From Desulfuromonas sp. (GTDB taxonomy: Bacteria; Desulfobacterota; Desulfuromonadia; Desulfuromonadales; BM103), in the NCBI GenBank assembly GCA_002869725.1, contig PKTY01000387.1, forward strand, positions 1-38,619: 38,619 nucleotides of DNA, read 5' to 3'. Under the pieces are notes generated by a model, which saw only the letters and a list, made by a program, of their open reading frames with translations, did not search any database and had not been told where the DNA came from. A program made the position numbers and the translations under genes. This document shows, piece after piece, positions 8,155-18,748 of this stretch. Position 1 is the first letter of the stretch. The number at the start of each line of letters is the position of its first letter.

Positions 8155-9225
8155 ATGAACGGGTCTGACGACAAAAGACTGTTACGAAAGCTGTGGGAAT
8201 GGGGATGTTCTCTTAAGCTGGCGATCTATGTTGCCTCGCTGGCCACCCTGCTGATCATGGGCGGCTCGCTGATCATGCACAAACACCCGCAGCTGTTCGG
8301 CCCGATGGACCAGATGCTGATGGGCGAGTGGCTCACCGGGGCCTGGCGACAGGCACCCCAGCTGATCTGGTGGGTCCCCTTGAGCGGTCTCTGCCTGCTG
8401 CTGTTTGCCGTCAACACCCTCTGCTGCCTGATCGACTGGCTGCAGCGCATCCGCAGCCGCTGGCGCAAAACCGGCGAATACCTGATCCACACCGGCTTCA
8501 TCCTGCTGGTCATCGCCTACGCCTGGAACAGCGTGGACGGCTTTCGCAGCGGCCCGCACCGATTGTTCCCGGGAGATCAGCTCGAACTGCCATCCATGCC
8601 CGGCTATGGACTGCAACTGGATGCGTTCACTCCAGAGTTGAGCGACACCGGCCGGCCCCTCGATATGCCCAGCCAGGTCTCTTTGTGGCGCGACAAACGC
8701 AAGATCACTGAAGGCGAAGTCCGCATCAATCATCCCCTGACTTATCGAGGCCTGATTGTACTCCCCTCTTCGTTCGGTCGCAGCCTCGAGGGCTTCAGTT
8801 TTCATCTACCAGGTCGGGGGATGGTCAACCTGACTGCAGGAAGCCTTCTGCCTCTACCCGGCGGCGGTCAACTGCGGGTTGTCAACCTGCTCCCCGATGT
8901 ACGACGCGTCGGCCAGAACCAGGTCAGCCCGGTCAGCGACCAGCTCGGCAATCCGGCCATGCAACTGCAACTGCAGGGAGCCGATGGTAGCCTCTGGCAG
9001 GGCTGGTACCTGCTGCGCGAACGGCCTCCCTCGGAGATGATCGCCGCCGGGGCTCCCTTGCGACCAATCGAGCCGCTGTTTCGCACCTACAGTCTTCTGC
9101 TCGTCAACCGTGATCCCGGCAGCGGTTTGGCTGCAATCGGCGCAATCTGCATGATCATCGGGGTGTTGCTCGCCTTCTTTTCCTTTTATGCCAAGCGAGC
9201 CCGCGGCGACCGCCCGGAAGTTTGA
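8155..9225 (+). CDS. ResB-family cytochrome c biogenesis protein
   Basis: LWEWGCSLKLAIYVASLATLLIMGG; LLLFAVNTLCCLIDWL; late TM 'LAAIGAICMIIGVLLAFFSFY'; paired with the CcsA/ResC-like gene. Confidence 0.82.
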   Translation: MNGSDDKRLLRKLWEWGCSLKLAIYVASLATLLIMGGSLIMHKHPQLFGPMDQMLMGEWLTGAWRQAPQLIWWVPLSGLCLLLFAVNTLCCLIDWLQRIRSRWRKTGEYLIHTGFILLVIAYAWNSVDGFRSGPHRLFPGDQLELPSMPGYGLQLDAFTPELSDTGRPLDMPSQVSLWRDKRKITEGEVRINHPLTYRGLIVLPSSFGRSLEGFSFHLPGRGMVNLTAGSLLPLPGGGQLRVVNLLPDVRRVGQNQVSPVSDQLGNPAMQLQLQGADGSLWQGWYLLRERPPSEMIAAGAPLRPIEPLFRTYSLLLVNRDPGSGLAAIGAICMIIGVLLAFFSFYAKRARGDRPEV

Positions 9226-9234
9226 TCCACAGCC

Positions 9235-10698
9235 TTATCTGACCGTCTTGATCCTCTGTCCGGCTGACAATTGGTCACCCAGGCTCATCCCGTTCATCCA
9301 GGCAATCTTCTCCCAGAGAGTCTTCTCTATCTTTGCCGACTGCAGAAAAGTCTGCAGGCTGGCAGGCCGCCGAACCTGCTCAACATGAATGCGACGGGGC
9401 TGAGGATTACGCTTCGCTTGATCTCGGATTGCACTGAAGCTGTCGACAGGCAGGGTGAGGGACTGTTGCAGTTTGGCAAAATCAGCTTCCGCGGTCATGC
9501 CGTGAAAGGCCAGCACCTTTCCCTGACCCTGAATATACTCGGACTGAATGACCGCCCGCTTTCCCTGATCGGTCACCACCAAAACCTGCTGAAGTGAGGG
9601 CATTCCAGCTTTGGTCCCATTTACCGACCGAGCCAACTCGGCTTTGAGGTCTGTGACGAAACTGGCAGCCAGCGGAGCGATCTCAGCTCCCTGTTTGACC
9701 TCGAAAAAGATCAACCCTTTCTGATCGGGCGAGGCCATCTGAATCTGCTGCCCCTCTCTGGCAAAATTCCAGTCGGCTGGAACCCGGAACTGTACTCCCA
9801 GCTCGGGGAGATAAAACCAGTCACCTTCAAGAAACCCTTGGCGCGGATCATCCCCGTAGACCATGCCATCAATCCTTTGCAGATAGCCGTCACGGTTGAC
9901 CCGCACTGCCTGCCCGGGCCGTTCAGCCTGCCAGCGCGCGGCCATCTCGCGCACACTGGCCTGGCGGTTGACCGGGTTGGGGTGGGTTGAGAAAAATTCA
10001 GGGAGTCGGCCGCCGTCGCCGCCATCAAGGGAGCTCATCCGCTCGAGGCTGGTGAAAAAGTCGGCCAACTTCCCGGCATCGAACCCGGCCTTGCTGGCAT
10101 ATTCGACACCGAGGGCATCAGCCTGGCGTTCATCATCGCGGCTGAACTTGAGAAAAAGCAGGCCGGTCCCGGCCTGCAGCAGTGGGCCAAGCAGCTCACC
10201 GTAGTCGCCAGCCAGGCTGATGCCAAGACCGACCCCGAGATTGGTCAGCATCATCTGACTGTACTTGCGTGCTGAATGGCGGGCCGTGACATGGCCAATT
10301 TCGTGACCAAGGACCCCTGCCAGTTCGGCTTCATCGTTCACTGCGGCAAGCAGACCGCGGGTTACATAGATATACCCCCCCGGAGCGGCAAAGGCATTGA
10401 CCACCGGGGTATCCATCACCTTGAAGCTCCAACCAAGTTCCGGTCGGTGGGAGAGTCGCGCCATCGGCTGTCCCAATCCCTCGATATAGCTGTTCAGGGG
10501 CGTGTCAGGATAAAGTCCGTATTGCTCGATCACCGCCTGATCGGTCTGTCCTCCCATCTGCCGCTCTTGCGGCTCACTGAGCAACATCAGTTCCTGCTGG
10601 CCGGTCACCGGATTGACCGCACAACCCGACACAACCGCAAGCATAAAGCAGCACAGACTGACCAATATCCGCGAATTGCTGGCAACTATCATCGGCAC
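9235..10698 (-). CDS. M48-family zinc metalloprotease lipoprotein (BepA/YfgC-like)
   Basis: Lipobox-like LAVVSGC; HEIGH zinc motif in 'ELAGVLGHEIGHVTARHSARK'; distal DDERQADALGVEYASKAGFD; C-terminal LysM-like tail (LWEKIAWMNGMSLGDQLSAGQRIK). Confidence 0.9.
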   Translation of the reverse strand: MPMIVASNSRILVSLCCFMLAVVSGCAVNPVTGQQELMLLSEPQERQMGGQTDQAVIEQYGLYPDTPLNSYIEGLGQPMARLSHRPELGWSFKVMDTPVVNAFAAPGGYIYVTRGLLAAVNDEAELAGVLGHEIGHVTARHSARKYSQMMLTNLGVGLGISLAGDYGELLGPLLQAGTGLLFLKFSRDDERQADALGVEYASKAGFDAGKLADFFTSLERMSSLDGGDGGRLPEFFSTHPNPVNRQASVREMAARWQAERPGQAVRVNRDGYLQRIDGMVYGDDPRQGFLEGDWFYLPELGVQFRVPADWNFAREGQQIQMASPDQKGLIFFEVKQGAEIAPLAASFVTDLKAELARSVNGTKAGMPSLQQVLVVTDQGKRAVIQSEYIQGQGKVLAFHGMTAEADFAKLQQSLTLPVDSFSAIRDQAKRNPQPRRIHVEQVRRPASLQTFLQSAKIEKTLWEKIAWMNGMSLGDQLSAGQRIKTVR

Positions 10699-10869
10699 CT
10701 CCCGTCATCAATCGACTTATTGTTTGTTAAACGATGCCCGATTCCGTTATGGATTTCAAGCTGTTCACAGACTCCAGCAATAAAATTCTGGCCCTTCCCC
10801 GGTCTATGAACCTGTGCTAAAGTTATGGACAGTGTTTTGTAATTCTATTGTTTCGAGGGGAGCCAACTG

Positions 10870-12027
10870 ATGCTTGGTACAAAAATGGTCAAAGTCCTGA
10901 CTTATCTGTTTCTGCTTGTTTTTACGACTTTCGGACTGGTCTCCGGGAGCCAGGCGGCTGAACTGACCCAGCGCGATTGGATGATCGAGCTGGTCAATAC
11001 CCTCGATCTCTCCTTCGGACTTCCAGACGATCCCGAGGACACTGATTATACGCAAATCCTGGGGGGGAATCGTACTTTTCGTTTTGAAACGGAGGATATT
11101 TACGCTCCGGACGAGGACGAAGTTTCCAGGATGGCGTTCGGCAATTTCGGAAGTTTCAGTGGTTCGGCCTGGTTGAACGGTCTGAGCCGTTCCACAATCG
11201 TTCACCTGCGCTTCACCCTCCCCCTTGGTGGCCTTTTCCGTTTCAGCGCCGGGTTGCGCAACGGACCTCATGAGTTCAGCCTCGGTGATGAGCGGTTGAC
11301 CGCTTCCGGTGAGCAGAGATTCAGTCATGTCGAAATCGCAGAAGTGTCGCTACAGGCGGGCGCCCAGGAGATTGTCGTCACCCTGCCACCCGGCGGCGCC
11401 ATCGACTATATCGAATTGACCGCCCCAGCCCTGTTTCCGATCAGCCCAAGGCACAACTGGCAGCCCGAGCAGCCGCTTGAGTGGGACGATATTCAGACCA
11501 CACTTCTCCAGGCCTTTGAACTCGGTGACCTTCTCAGTGCAGCAGATTCACCACAGCACTACGAAGCGGAAGATCTCGACCTGCACAAGGAACAGACCTT
11601 TTCCCTGACCAGCATCGAACACCTCGGGCGTCCCAGTGGCGACGGATGGTTGCGAGCCGGCAATCTCCCCGGCCAGCTCGTATTTGCCTTCGAGCTCGAG
11701 TCCGGGAACTTTTACCGACCAGCCCTGCGCATTCTGGGAAAACAGGTTCGGGTCGACTTCAACCACCAACACCGGCTGTCCATTGCCGGTCTCAGCTACC
11801 TTGAGAACTTCTCCCTAAAACCGCTTTTTCTCTACCAGGGGACCAGCCAGGTCAGCATCGACCTGCCGGCCGGGGGAGGATTCGACTATTTCGAACTGAC
11901 CGAACTCGACAGTTCTCTGGACGCCGCTAGCGAACTGCTTGGCCTCAAACCGGACTCTCCTGCGCCAACCACAAACGACCTGGAATATCTGGCAGCCCTG
12001 CTCGCCGCCTTCGGAAGCAACCGCTGA
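10870..12027 (+). CDS. Secreted protein of unknown function with two tandem beta-sandwich/CBM-like repeats
   Basis: N-terminal signal peptide (VLTYLFLLVFTTFGLVSGSQA); RBS-like GAGGGGAG upstream; internal duplication at roughly aa 70-186 and 230-346 (EAED..SG.GWL..LP.GG.DYIELT). Ends 3 nt before comEC. Confidence 0.8.
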   Translation: MLGTKMVKVLTYLFLLVFTTFGLVSGSQAAELTQRDWMIELVNTLDLSFGLPDDPEDTDYTQILGGNRTFRFETEDIYAPDEDEVSRMAFGNFGSFSGSAWLNGLSRSTIVHLRFTLPLGGLFRFSAGLRNGPHEFSLGDERLTASGEQRFSHVEIAEVSLQAGAQEIVVTLPPGGAIDYIELTAPALFPISPRHNWQPEQPLEWDDIQTTLLQAFELGDLLSAADSPQHYEAEDLDLHKEQTFSLTSIEHLGRPSGDGWLRAGNLPGQLVFAFELESGNFYRPALRILGKQVRVDFNHQHRLSIAGLSYLENFSLKPLFLYQGTSQVSIDLPAGGGFDYFELTELDSSLDAASELLGLKPDSPAPTTNDLEYLAALLAAFGSNR

Positions 12028-12030
12028 TAG

Positions 12031-14388
12031 ATGGCCCCTTATTGGCTGCTCGGCGTTTTTGCGTCGGGCATTGCCTTGGCCAGACTGTTTCCCACACCAG
12101 TCTCTCCACTGGCGCTGGGTTCCTGTGCAAGCTTGCTGGCCATCAGCTGGTTTCTGCTACGCAATCACTCCACGGTCTGGCTGCCTCTGCTGGTCGCAAC
12201 CGCGCTCTGCGGATTTTTGCTCACTCATGGGGCTCTTATCCCTACTGGTCACTCCGGACATATCAGTCGTTTCGCCGGCAACGACCAACTCATCATCGAA
12301 GCTAGGCTGATCAGTCAGGAGAAGACCGCAAAACAAGGGGTCAGAGCCCTTCTCGAAACCACAATGGTCATCAAGGGTGAACAGGGGACGGACACTCACG
12401 GCAGACTGCAGCTGAGAATCGAAACCGGAGGACTGCGGGCTCGTCCAGGCCAAATGATCCGCTTCCGCGGACGTATCCGCACCCCGCAACGCTTTGGCAC
12501 CCCGGGCGAATTCAACTATCCCCTGCATCTGGCCAGCCAAAAGATCTACGTAACCAGTTTCGTCACACGAGGGGAAGATATTTTGATTCTTCCCCAGCAT
12601 CCGGCAGGTCAAACCTATTTTTGGGAGGAGATTCGCCATACCCTGGCACAACGGATCGATCAGACCGTCGAGCCGCATCGATCCCCTCTGGTTAAAGCTC
12701 TGACTATCGGCATGCGTGGCGAAGTCAGCGACGAGCAACGTCGTCTGCTCAGCGAAAGTGGTGTCGCCCATCTCTTTGCCATTTCCGGATTGCACTTCGG
12801 TCTGCTCGGTTATCTGCTCTACATCGGCAGTGGCTGGTTTTACCGCCGCAGTCACAGGCTGATTCTGCTTCTGCCGCCCAAGCGGATCCTCCCCCTGCTG
12901 TTGATCGCCCCCCTTGGCGGATACCTCTGCTTGACTGGCAATAGCTGGTCGACGGCTCGCGCCTTCTGCATGGCGGCACTCGCCGCCGCTCTGCTGGTTG
13001 GATATCGTCGCACTCCGCCTCTAGTCATGCTTGCCACCACGGCGCTGATCCTGCTCATCTTGTCACCCCTGGCTCTGTTTCAACCCGGTTTTCAGCTCTC
13101 GTTTGCCGGCCTAGCTGGGATTCTGCGTTGGATGCCAGGGTGGCAAGAGCGGACGAGAGGATTTCCTCAACTTTTTCGCTGGCCTATAACCATTATTCTG
13201 ACCACAACTGCAGCCACCCTGGGGACCTCCCCTATTCTTCTCTGGCATTTCCATCAGCTCTCACCAGCCGGAATCCCGGCCAATCTGCTGGCCATTCCGC
13301 CGATTGCCTGGGGGGCCGTTCCTGCATGCCTGTTAGCAGCCTCCACGTCCTGGTTCGCACCGCAGCTATCCGATTTGAGCTTCCAACTCGCAGGGGCAAT
13401 CATCGAGTTGACTCTTGATACGGTCGGCTGGATTGCCGGCCTGCCGGGGATGGACCCTGTCTATTATCCGTTGGCCCAGGGAGAGATGCTGATACTTGGC
13501 GCCCTGCTCTTCAGTCTGCTCTGGCAGTCAAACAGTCACAGAGAGCGCCTGGTGCGGTGGGGACTGCCGACACTGGCGCTGGCAATCGCAGTTTCAAACT
13601 CACCGGGTCCCCGTGACAGCCTGCAAGTGATCGCTCTAGCGGTCGGCCAGGGGGACGCCACCCTGGTCACCTTGCCTGGCAACCGACACTACCTGATCGA
13701 TGGAGGAGGGCTTCCGGGTTCAACCATTGATGTCGGAGAACGTCTGGTCGCCCCGGCTCTCGGCCGCTTGGGGGTTCACCATCTCGATGGCATCATCCTC
13801 ACCCACGACCACCCCGATCATCGCGACGGGCTCCCCGCTGTCATCGACCACCTGCCGGTTGACAACTTCTGGTCGGCAATCCCTCCGGAGGAGCTTCACC
13901 CCACCCTGGCTTCGCAACTGAAGTTGCACGGTGTTCGCACCCACCAGCTTCAGGAAGGTTGGCGGGAACTCCCCAGCAGTGCCGGACAGGGGCTCATGCT
14001 GTTTACCCCGAATCAGCAGGCTCGGGACCTCAATAACCGGTCCGTTATTGTCATGGCGTCCGACCAGCACAACCGGGTTCTGCTCACTGCCGACCTAGGC
14101 CCTGAGGGTCTTCGCCAACTGTTGGCCGAACGCCAAACCGAGTCGGTGAACCTGCTGAAGATCTCACACCACGGTAGTCGTCACTCAGCTCCGGACGCTT
14201 TTCTGAGCGCTTTTCGGCCCGAAATCGCCTTCGTTTCAGCTGGCCGGAACAACCTCTACGGATTCCCCCACCCGGACACCCTTGACTGTTTCAGCCAAGC
14301 CCAAGTAGAAGTCTATCGCACTGACCAAGACGGAACCCTGATCCTCAACAGCGAGCCTTATGGCTGGCAGGTTAAAACGAGACTTTAG
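12031..14388 (+). CDS. comEC: DNA internalization-related competence protein ComEC/Rec2
   Basis: Competence domain 'LTIGMRGEVSDEQRRLLSESGVAHLFAISGLHFGLLGYLLY' and C-terminal metallo-beta-lactamase-like domain 'VGQGDATLVTLPGNRHYLIDGGG..ILTHDHPDHRDGL..LKISHHGSRHSAPDAFL'. Confidence 0.95.
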   Translation: MAPYWLLGVFASGIALARLFPTPVSPLALGSCASLLAISWFLLRNHSTVWLPLLVATALCGFLLTHGALIPTGHSGHISRFAGNDQLIIEARLISQEKTAKQGVRALLETTMVIKGEQGTDTHGRLQLRIETGGLRARPGQMIRFRGRIRTPQRFGTPGEFNYPLHLASQKIYVTSFVTRGEDILILPQHPAGQTYFWEEIRHTLAQRIDQTVEPHRSPLVKALTIGMRGEVSDEQRRLLSESGVAHLFAISGLHFGLLGYLLYIGSGWFYRRSHRLILLLPPKRILPLLLIAPLGGYLCLTGNSWSTARAFCMAALAAALLVGYRRTPPLVMLATTALILLILSPLALFQPGFQLSFAGLAGILRWMPGWQERTRGFPQLFRWPITIILTTTAATLGTSPILLWHFHQLSPAGIPANLLAIPPIAWGAVPACLLAASTSWFAPQLSDLSFQLAGAIIELTLDTVGWIAGLPGMDPVYYPLAQGEMLILGALLFSLLWQSNSHRERLVRWGLPTLALAIAVSNSPGPRDSLQVIALAVGQGDATLVTLPGNRHYLIDGGGLPGSTIDVGERLVAPALGRLGVHHLDGIILTHDHPDHRDGLPAVIDHLPVDNFWSAIPPEELHPTLASQLKLHGVRTHQLQEGWRELPSSAGQGLMLFTPNQQARDLNNRSVIVMASDQHNRVLLTADLGPEGLRQLLAERQTESVNLLKISHHGSRHSAPDAFLSAFRPEIAFVSAGRNNLYGFPHPDTLDCFSQAQVEVYRTDQDGTLILNSEPYGWQVKTRL

Positions 14389-14405
14389 ATGAAAATTTTG
14401 AGCGA

Positions 14406-17400
14406 TCAGCAAACGGGCAGTTTCTGCTTGGCATCTTCGATCAGCAGATAAAGGCAGGGGACCAGCAACAGGGTGATAACCGTGGCAAACAGTATCCCAT
14501 AACCGAGGGAAAGAGCCATGGGGATCAGGAAGCGAGCCTGACGAGAGGTTTCGAAGATCATCGGCGCCAATCCGCCGAAGGTGGTCATGGTCGTGAGAAT
14601 GATTGGCCGGAAACGACGGGTTCCGGCAGCGAGAATCGCATCATGAGCCGACAGACCTGCCAGACGTTGCCGGTTGGCATAGTCGATGAGCACCAGGGAG
14701 TCGTTGACCACCACCCCGGCCAAGGCCACCATCCCCATCATGCTCATCAGACTCAGGCTGTACCCCATCAGCAGGTGACCGAGGATCGAACCGACCACAC
14801 CAAAGGGGATGGCGAGCATGACGATCAGCGGCTGGACATAACTGCGAAACGGGATGGCAAGCAAAAAATAGATGGCGACCAGAGCCAGGCCAAAACCGCT
14901 GAACAGACCACCGAGACTCTCCTTCATGCTGGCCTGGCGCCCTTGGTAACTGGTTGTGAGTCCTGGATAGTCGCGAATCAGCTGGGGCAGAATTTCATTG
15001 TCTAGGGTTGTCTGGATCTGGCCGACCTCGTCGATCGGCTCGACTTCGGCCTTGACAGTCACCGTACGACGGGCATCCCGCCGGTTGATCACCGTGTAGG
15101 CCCGCCCGCTCTCGACCTCGGCCACATCGAGCAGTGGCACAAAGGTTCCGGCCGGGGTGCGCAAAAGCAGGGTTTCGACATCAAAAGCGCTGCTCCGTTC
15201 AGCCTCCGGACGCCTGACCCTGACCGTCAGCTCATTGCGACCACGCTGCTGGCGCAGAGCGGTCGCCCCGGAGAAGGCATCACGGACCTGGCGAGCGACA
15301 TCCCTGGAGGTCAGCCCGAGTATCTGCCCTTCGGGTTTGATACGAAAATCGAGTTGCGGTTTCCCCGGGGCGACACCATCATCGACATCCTTGACATTGG
15401 CAAACTCTTCGAGGCGGCCAGCTAAAGCGGTACTGGCGCGATCCAGAACAGCGGTATCGCGATGCGACAATTCGACCGTTAAGGCCGACCCGCGCCCCGG
15501 ACCACCACGGTCAGACTCGAAACGCAGCGATTCAAGGCCGACCAGGGTTCCGACCTCCTCCCTCCAGAGTTCGGTCACGCGGCCGGTACTGAGAGGACGG
15601 ATTCCTGGCGGTGTCAGGTAGGCCGTAATCCCAACCTGGTTCTCATCGACTTCGGCGAAAACCCCCTGCAGCAGCGTCTCTCCACCATGTTGTGCTGCAA
15701 CCCGTTCCATGGCCTCAACCAGCTTTACGCCCACCGCCTCGGCATGATCAGGCGGACTCCCGGGGGGGAGCACCGCTGTCACCACGGCACTGTCCGACTC
15801 AACCCGCGGCATCAGAATGATACCGACCCGACCGCTGGCGGCATAACTGACCACAACCAGCAACAGCCCGAGACCGAGAGCGATGGTCAACCCGCGCCAG
15901 CGGATCGCCCGCTCCAGAAAAGGCCGGTAGACCTGCTCGACAAAATGGATCAGTTGACGGCTGAATGCCTGCTGCCGAGCGTGCAGACGAGCGGTCATTC
16001 GGGATGTGGGGCGACTTTCGGTATGGGCCAGGTGGGCAGGGAGGATCACCAGGGCCTCGACCCAGGAGATCAGGAACACGGTAATCACCACCAGCGGGAT
16101 GGCTTGCCAGATTTTGCCCATGAAACCCGGCACAAAATAGAGGGGGAGAAATGCCACCACATTGGTCAGAATCGCATAAGTAACCGGCACGCAGACATCA
16201 CGGGCGCCAAGGATGGCCGCTTTGGGCAGTCCATAACCTCGCTGGCGGTATTCGTAGATGTTCTCCCCGGCAACGATGGCATCATCAACCACGATACCGA
16301 GAGCGACGATGAAAGCGAACATCGAGATGATGTTGATCGTCACCCCCATCGACGGCAAAAACAACAGCCCCCCCAAAAAAGAGGTTGGAATGCCGACTGT
16401 CACCCAGAAAGCGAGTTTGAATTCGAGGAACAGGCTCAGCAGCAGCAACACCAGCAGCAGCCCGATGAAGGCGTTCTTGAGAAGCAGGTGCAAGCGTTGC
16501 TCATAAATGTCAGAACGATCACGATTGATATCCCAGTCGATTCCCGGCGGCAGGTCGGCCTCGATATCGACCATAGCGTTACGCACTGCCCGCGAAACGC
16601 TGATCGGGGTCTGATCCCCAACCCGAAAGATCTCAAGTTCCATACTGCGCCGGCCGTTAAAGCTGGCAAACCGCTCACTGTCCTCGAAGCTTTCGGTAAC
16701 CTTGGCCAGCTGGTCAAGGGTAACCACACTGCCGTCAACGCTGGTAATGATCGGAATTCTGGCGAAGTCACGCGCCAGGTCGCGGCGATCGGCCACCCGC
16801 AACAGGATATCCCCTCCCCTGGCCTTGATCGATCCTCCCGGAATCTCGACCGCAGCAGACGCGATACGATTGGCCACATCATTAACAGTTAAACCGTAGG
16901 AACGCAGGGTCGGCTGAGAGATCTCGACGTGGATCTCGACATCCCGAACACCACGCAGGTCGATCTGGGTAATCTCAGGGCTCTGCAATAGACGGTCGCG
17001 AACCTGTTCGACGGTCTCCCGCAGGACGATTTCTGGAACATCGCCATAGATTTGCACGTTGAGAACTTCGCGACGGCGAGCCAGCAAAGAGACCTGGGGC
17101 TGTTCGGCATCATCGGGAAAGGTGGTGATGCGATCAACCCCCTGCTTGATCTCCTGGTAGACTTTCTGCTGATCGCTATCGGCAAGCAGTTCAGCGTTGA
17201 CGGTGGCATGCCCCTCACCGGCGATGGCCGTCAGCTCCTTGATCCCTTCCAGGCCGCGGACCGCCTCTTCAACAGCCAGCACAATCCCCTGCTCAACCTC
17301 CTCCGGGCTGGCTCCTGGATAGGCGACACTGATTCTCACCATGTCGAGTTCGAATGCTGGGAAGACTTCTTTCTTGATCTTTCCCGACATGTAGATCCCG

Positions 17401-17501
17401 CCACAGATCAGAAAGATCATCAGCAGGTTGGGCGTAACCCGATTGAAGACCATCCAGGCCAGCGGGCCTCGCTGCCAGGGTTCCAGGGGCGTCCGCTTCA
17501 T
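14406..17501 (-). CDS. RND-superfamily efflux transporter (AcrB/HAE family)
   Basis: 1031 aa; 'PAFELDMVRISVAYPGASPEEVEQGI', 'FIVALGIVVDDAIVAGENIYEYRQRG', 'MMGMVALAGVVVNDSLVLIDYANRQR', 'RFRPIILTTMTTFGGLAPMIFE'. Confidence 0.95.
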   Translation of the reverse strand: MKRTPLEPWQRGPLAWMVFNRVTPNLLMIFLICGGIYMSGKIKKEVFPAFELDMVRISVAYPGASPEEVEQGIVLAVEEAVRGLEGIKELTAIAGEGHATVNAELLADSDQQKVYQEIKQGVDRITTFPDDAEQPQVSLLARRREVLNVQIYGDVPEIVLRETVEQVRDRLLQSPEITQIDLRGVRDVEIHVEISQPTLRSYGLTVNDVANRIASAAVEIPGGSIKARGGDILLRVADRRDLARDFARIPIITSVDGSVVTLDQLAKVTESFEDSERFASFNGRRSMELEIFRVGDQTPISVSRAVRNAMVDIEADLPPGIDWDINRDRSDIYEQRLHLLLKNAFIGLLLVLLLLSLFLEFKLAFWVTVGIPTSFLGGLLFLPSMGVTINIISMFAFIVALGIVVDDAIVAGENIYEYRQRGYGLPKAAILGARDVCVPVTYAILTNVVAFLPLYFVPGFMGKIWQAIPLVVITVFLISWVEALVILPAHLAHTESRPTSRMTARLHARQQAFSRQLIHFVEQVYRPFLERAIRWRGLTIALGLGLLLVVVSYAASGRVGIILMPRVESDSAVVTAVLPPGSPPDHAEAVGVKLVEAMERVAAQHGGETLLQGVFAEVDENQVGITAYLTPPGIRPLSTGRVTELWREEVGTLVGLESLRFESDRGGPGRGSALTVELSHRDTAVLDRASTALAGRLEEFANVKDVDDGVAPGKPQLDFRIKPEGQILGLTSRDVARQVRDAFSGATALRQQRGRNELTVRVRRPEAERSSAFDVETLLLRTPAGTFVPLLDVAEVESGRAYTVINRRDARRTVTVKAEVEPIDEVGQIQTTLDNEILPQLIRDYPGLTTSYQGRQASMKESLGGLFSGFGLALVAIYFLLAIPFRSYVQPLIVMLAIPFGVVGSILGHLLMGYSLSLMSMMGMVALAGVVVNDSLVLIDYANRQRLAGLSAHDAILAAGTRRFRPIILTTMTTFGGLAPMIFETSRQARFLIPMALSLGYGILFATVITLLLVPCLYLLIEDAKQKLPVC

Positions 17502-18748
17502 GGAAGGTCCTTCGACAGCGCCTTATCAGCGGCAGCAGGCACGGTCTCCGCTAACCGCAGCGGCATCCCCTGTACCGGAGTCGCCAGAGCAGAGACGACC
17601 AGCAGTTCTCCGGAGCTCAGTCCATTGGCGACCAGCAGTTGGTCGCGTCCTCTGAAAATCACGTCGACAGGACGGATATCGAGTCGGTTCTCCGTATCCA
17701 TGATCCACAACGCACCATCACGAACCAGCTGGCGATCGACGGCTGCCACATTGGCCACCTGGCGCCCCTCGATCTCAAGTCGCACATAGCTATCGACCAA
17801 AAGAGCTGGCTTGCGGCCGCTATTGTTCTCCTCAAGGGCCAGCGGGTCGTCGACCGCGATCAGCAGCTGTGCCATTCTCCCCTGCTCTTCAAGGCCGGCA
17901 GCAAGGCTGATCACCTCACCCTTGCGAAAGTCAGCTTCACCCCAGGCCGCAGGATCATAAACCCGCACATGGGATCCAGGTTGTCCCCTGCCATCAGGCA
18001 ACACCACCCACGGCAACTGGCTGACCGGAATTAAGGCTTCAACCCAGTAGCGGTCGGTTCCGGCCAGGCGGGCAAGATCCGTTGAGCTGCTCACCCGCGA
18101 ACCGAGCTCAACATCACGGGATAAAACCGTGGCATTAAAAGGAACCTTGACCGTTGCGCGTGCCTGGTCGAGCTGTGCCTGCTCGAGGCGCGCCCGCGCG
18201 GCGTCGACTGCCGCCCGGAGACTGGCATATTGCGGTTTACGCAGCATCAGTGCCTGCTGGTCAGCACTCACCTGTTCCCCGAGCAAGGCCAGCTCCTTTT
18301 GAGCAACCAGCTGGTTGCCACGTTCCAGGTCCAGTTCCGCCTCGGCACGAGCCAGTTCACTTTGTCGTTGGATCACCTCCAGCCGGTAGTCGGCGCTGTC
18401 GATCTCCAACAGGACTTCCCCCTTGCCAAGCCGACCTCCAGGAATAAAGCGACGGTTAAGACCGAGCACTTCACCGCCGACTTGCGCCCTGAGAGTCACC
18501 GTGCGGCTCGGCATGACTCGACCCATGGCGTTGACCCAGGCAGCCTGCGAAGAGAACTCGACAGGTCTCACTTCGACCAGCGTCGCGCTGCGCACTTTCG
18601 GGCGCGGTTTGGCCTTGGGGCCAGTCTGCAGCAGCCACCAGGCCGCTGCTGCAGCAACCAGCAACACTATCGCCGGCAACAACAGGCGCAGGACAGCATA
18701 TGAGACCCCGGATTGCTTCTCGGGCAATTGCGAAGAGAGATCACTCAT
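17498..18748 (-). CDS. RND efflux periplasmic adaptor (HlyD/MFP family)
   Basis: N-terminal TM; 'RVMPSRTVTLRAQVGGEVLGLNRRFIPGGRLGKGEVLLEIDSADYRLEVIQRQSELARAEAEL' lipoyl and coiled-coil region; overlaps the RND gene. Confidence 0.93.
   Translation of the reverse strand: MSDLSSQLPEKQSGVSYAVLRLLLPAIVLLVAAAAAWWLLQTGPKAKPRPKVRSATLVEVRPVEFSSQAAWVNAMGRVMPSRTVTLRAQVGGEVLGLNRRFIPGGRLGKGEVLLEIDSADYRLEVIQRQSELARAEAELDLERGNQLVAQKELALLGEQVSADQQALMLRKPQYASLRAAVDAARARLEQAQLDQARATVKVPFNATVLSRDVELGSRVSSSTDLARLAGTDRYWVEALIPVSQLPWVVLPDGRGQPGSHVRVYDPAAWGEADFRKGEVISLAAGLEEQGRMAQLLIAVDDPLALEENNSGRKPALLVDSYVRLEIEGRQVANVAAVDRQLVRDGALWIMDTENRLDIRPVDVIFRGRDQLLVANGLSSGELLVVSALATPVQGMPLRLAETVPAAADKALSKDLP

Noticed and set aside
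15687-16892. 401-aa plus-strand ORF antisense to the RND pump
   Set aside because: His/Gln/Asp-rich shadow translation of a clear AcrB-family gene; no independent evidence.
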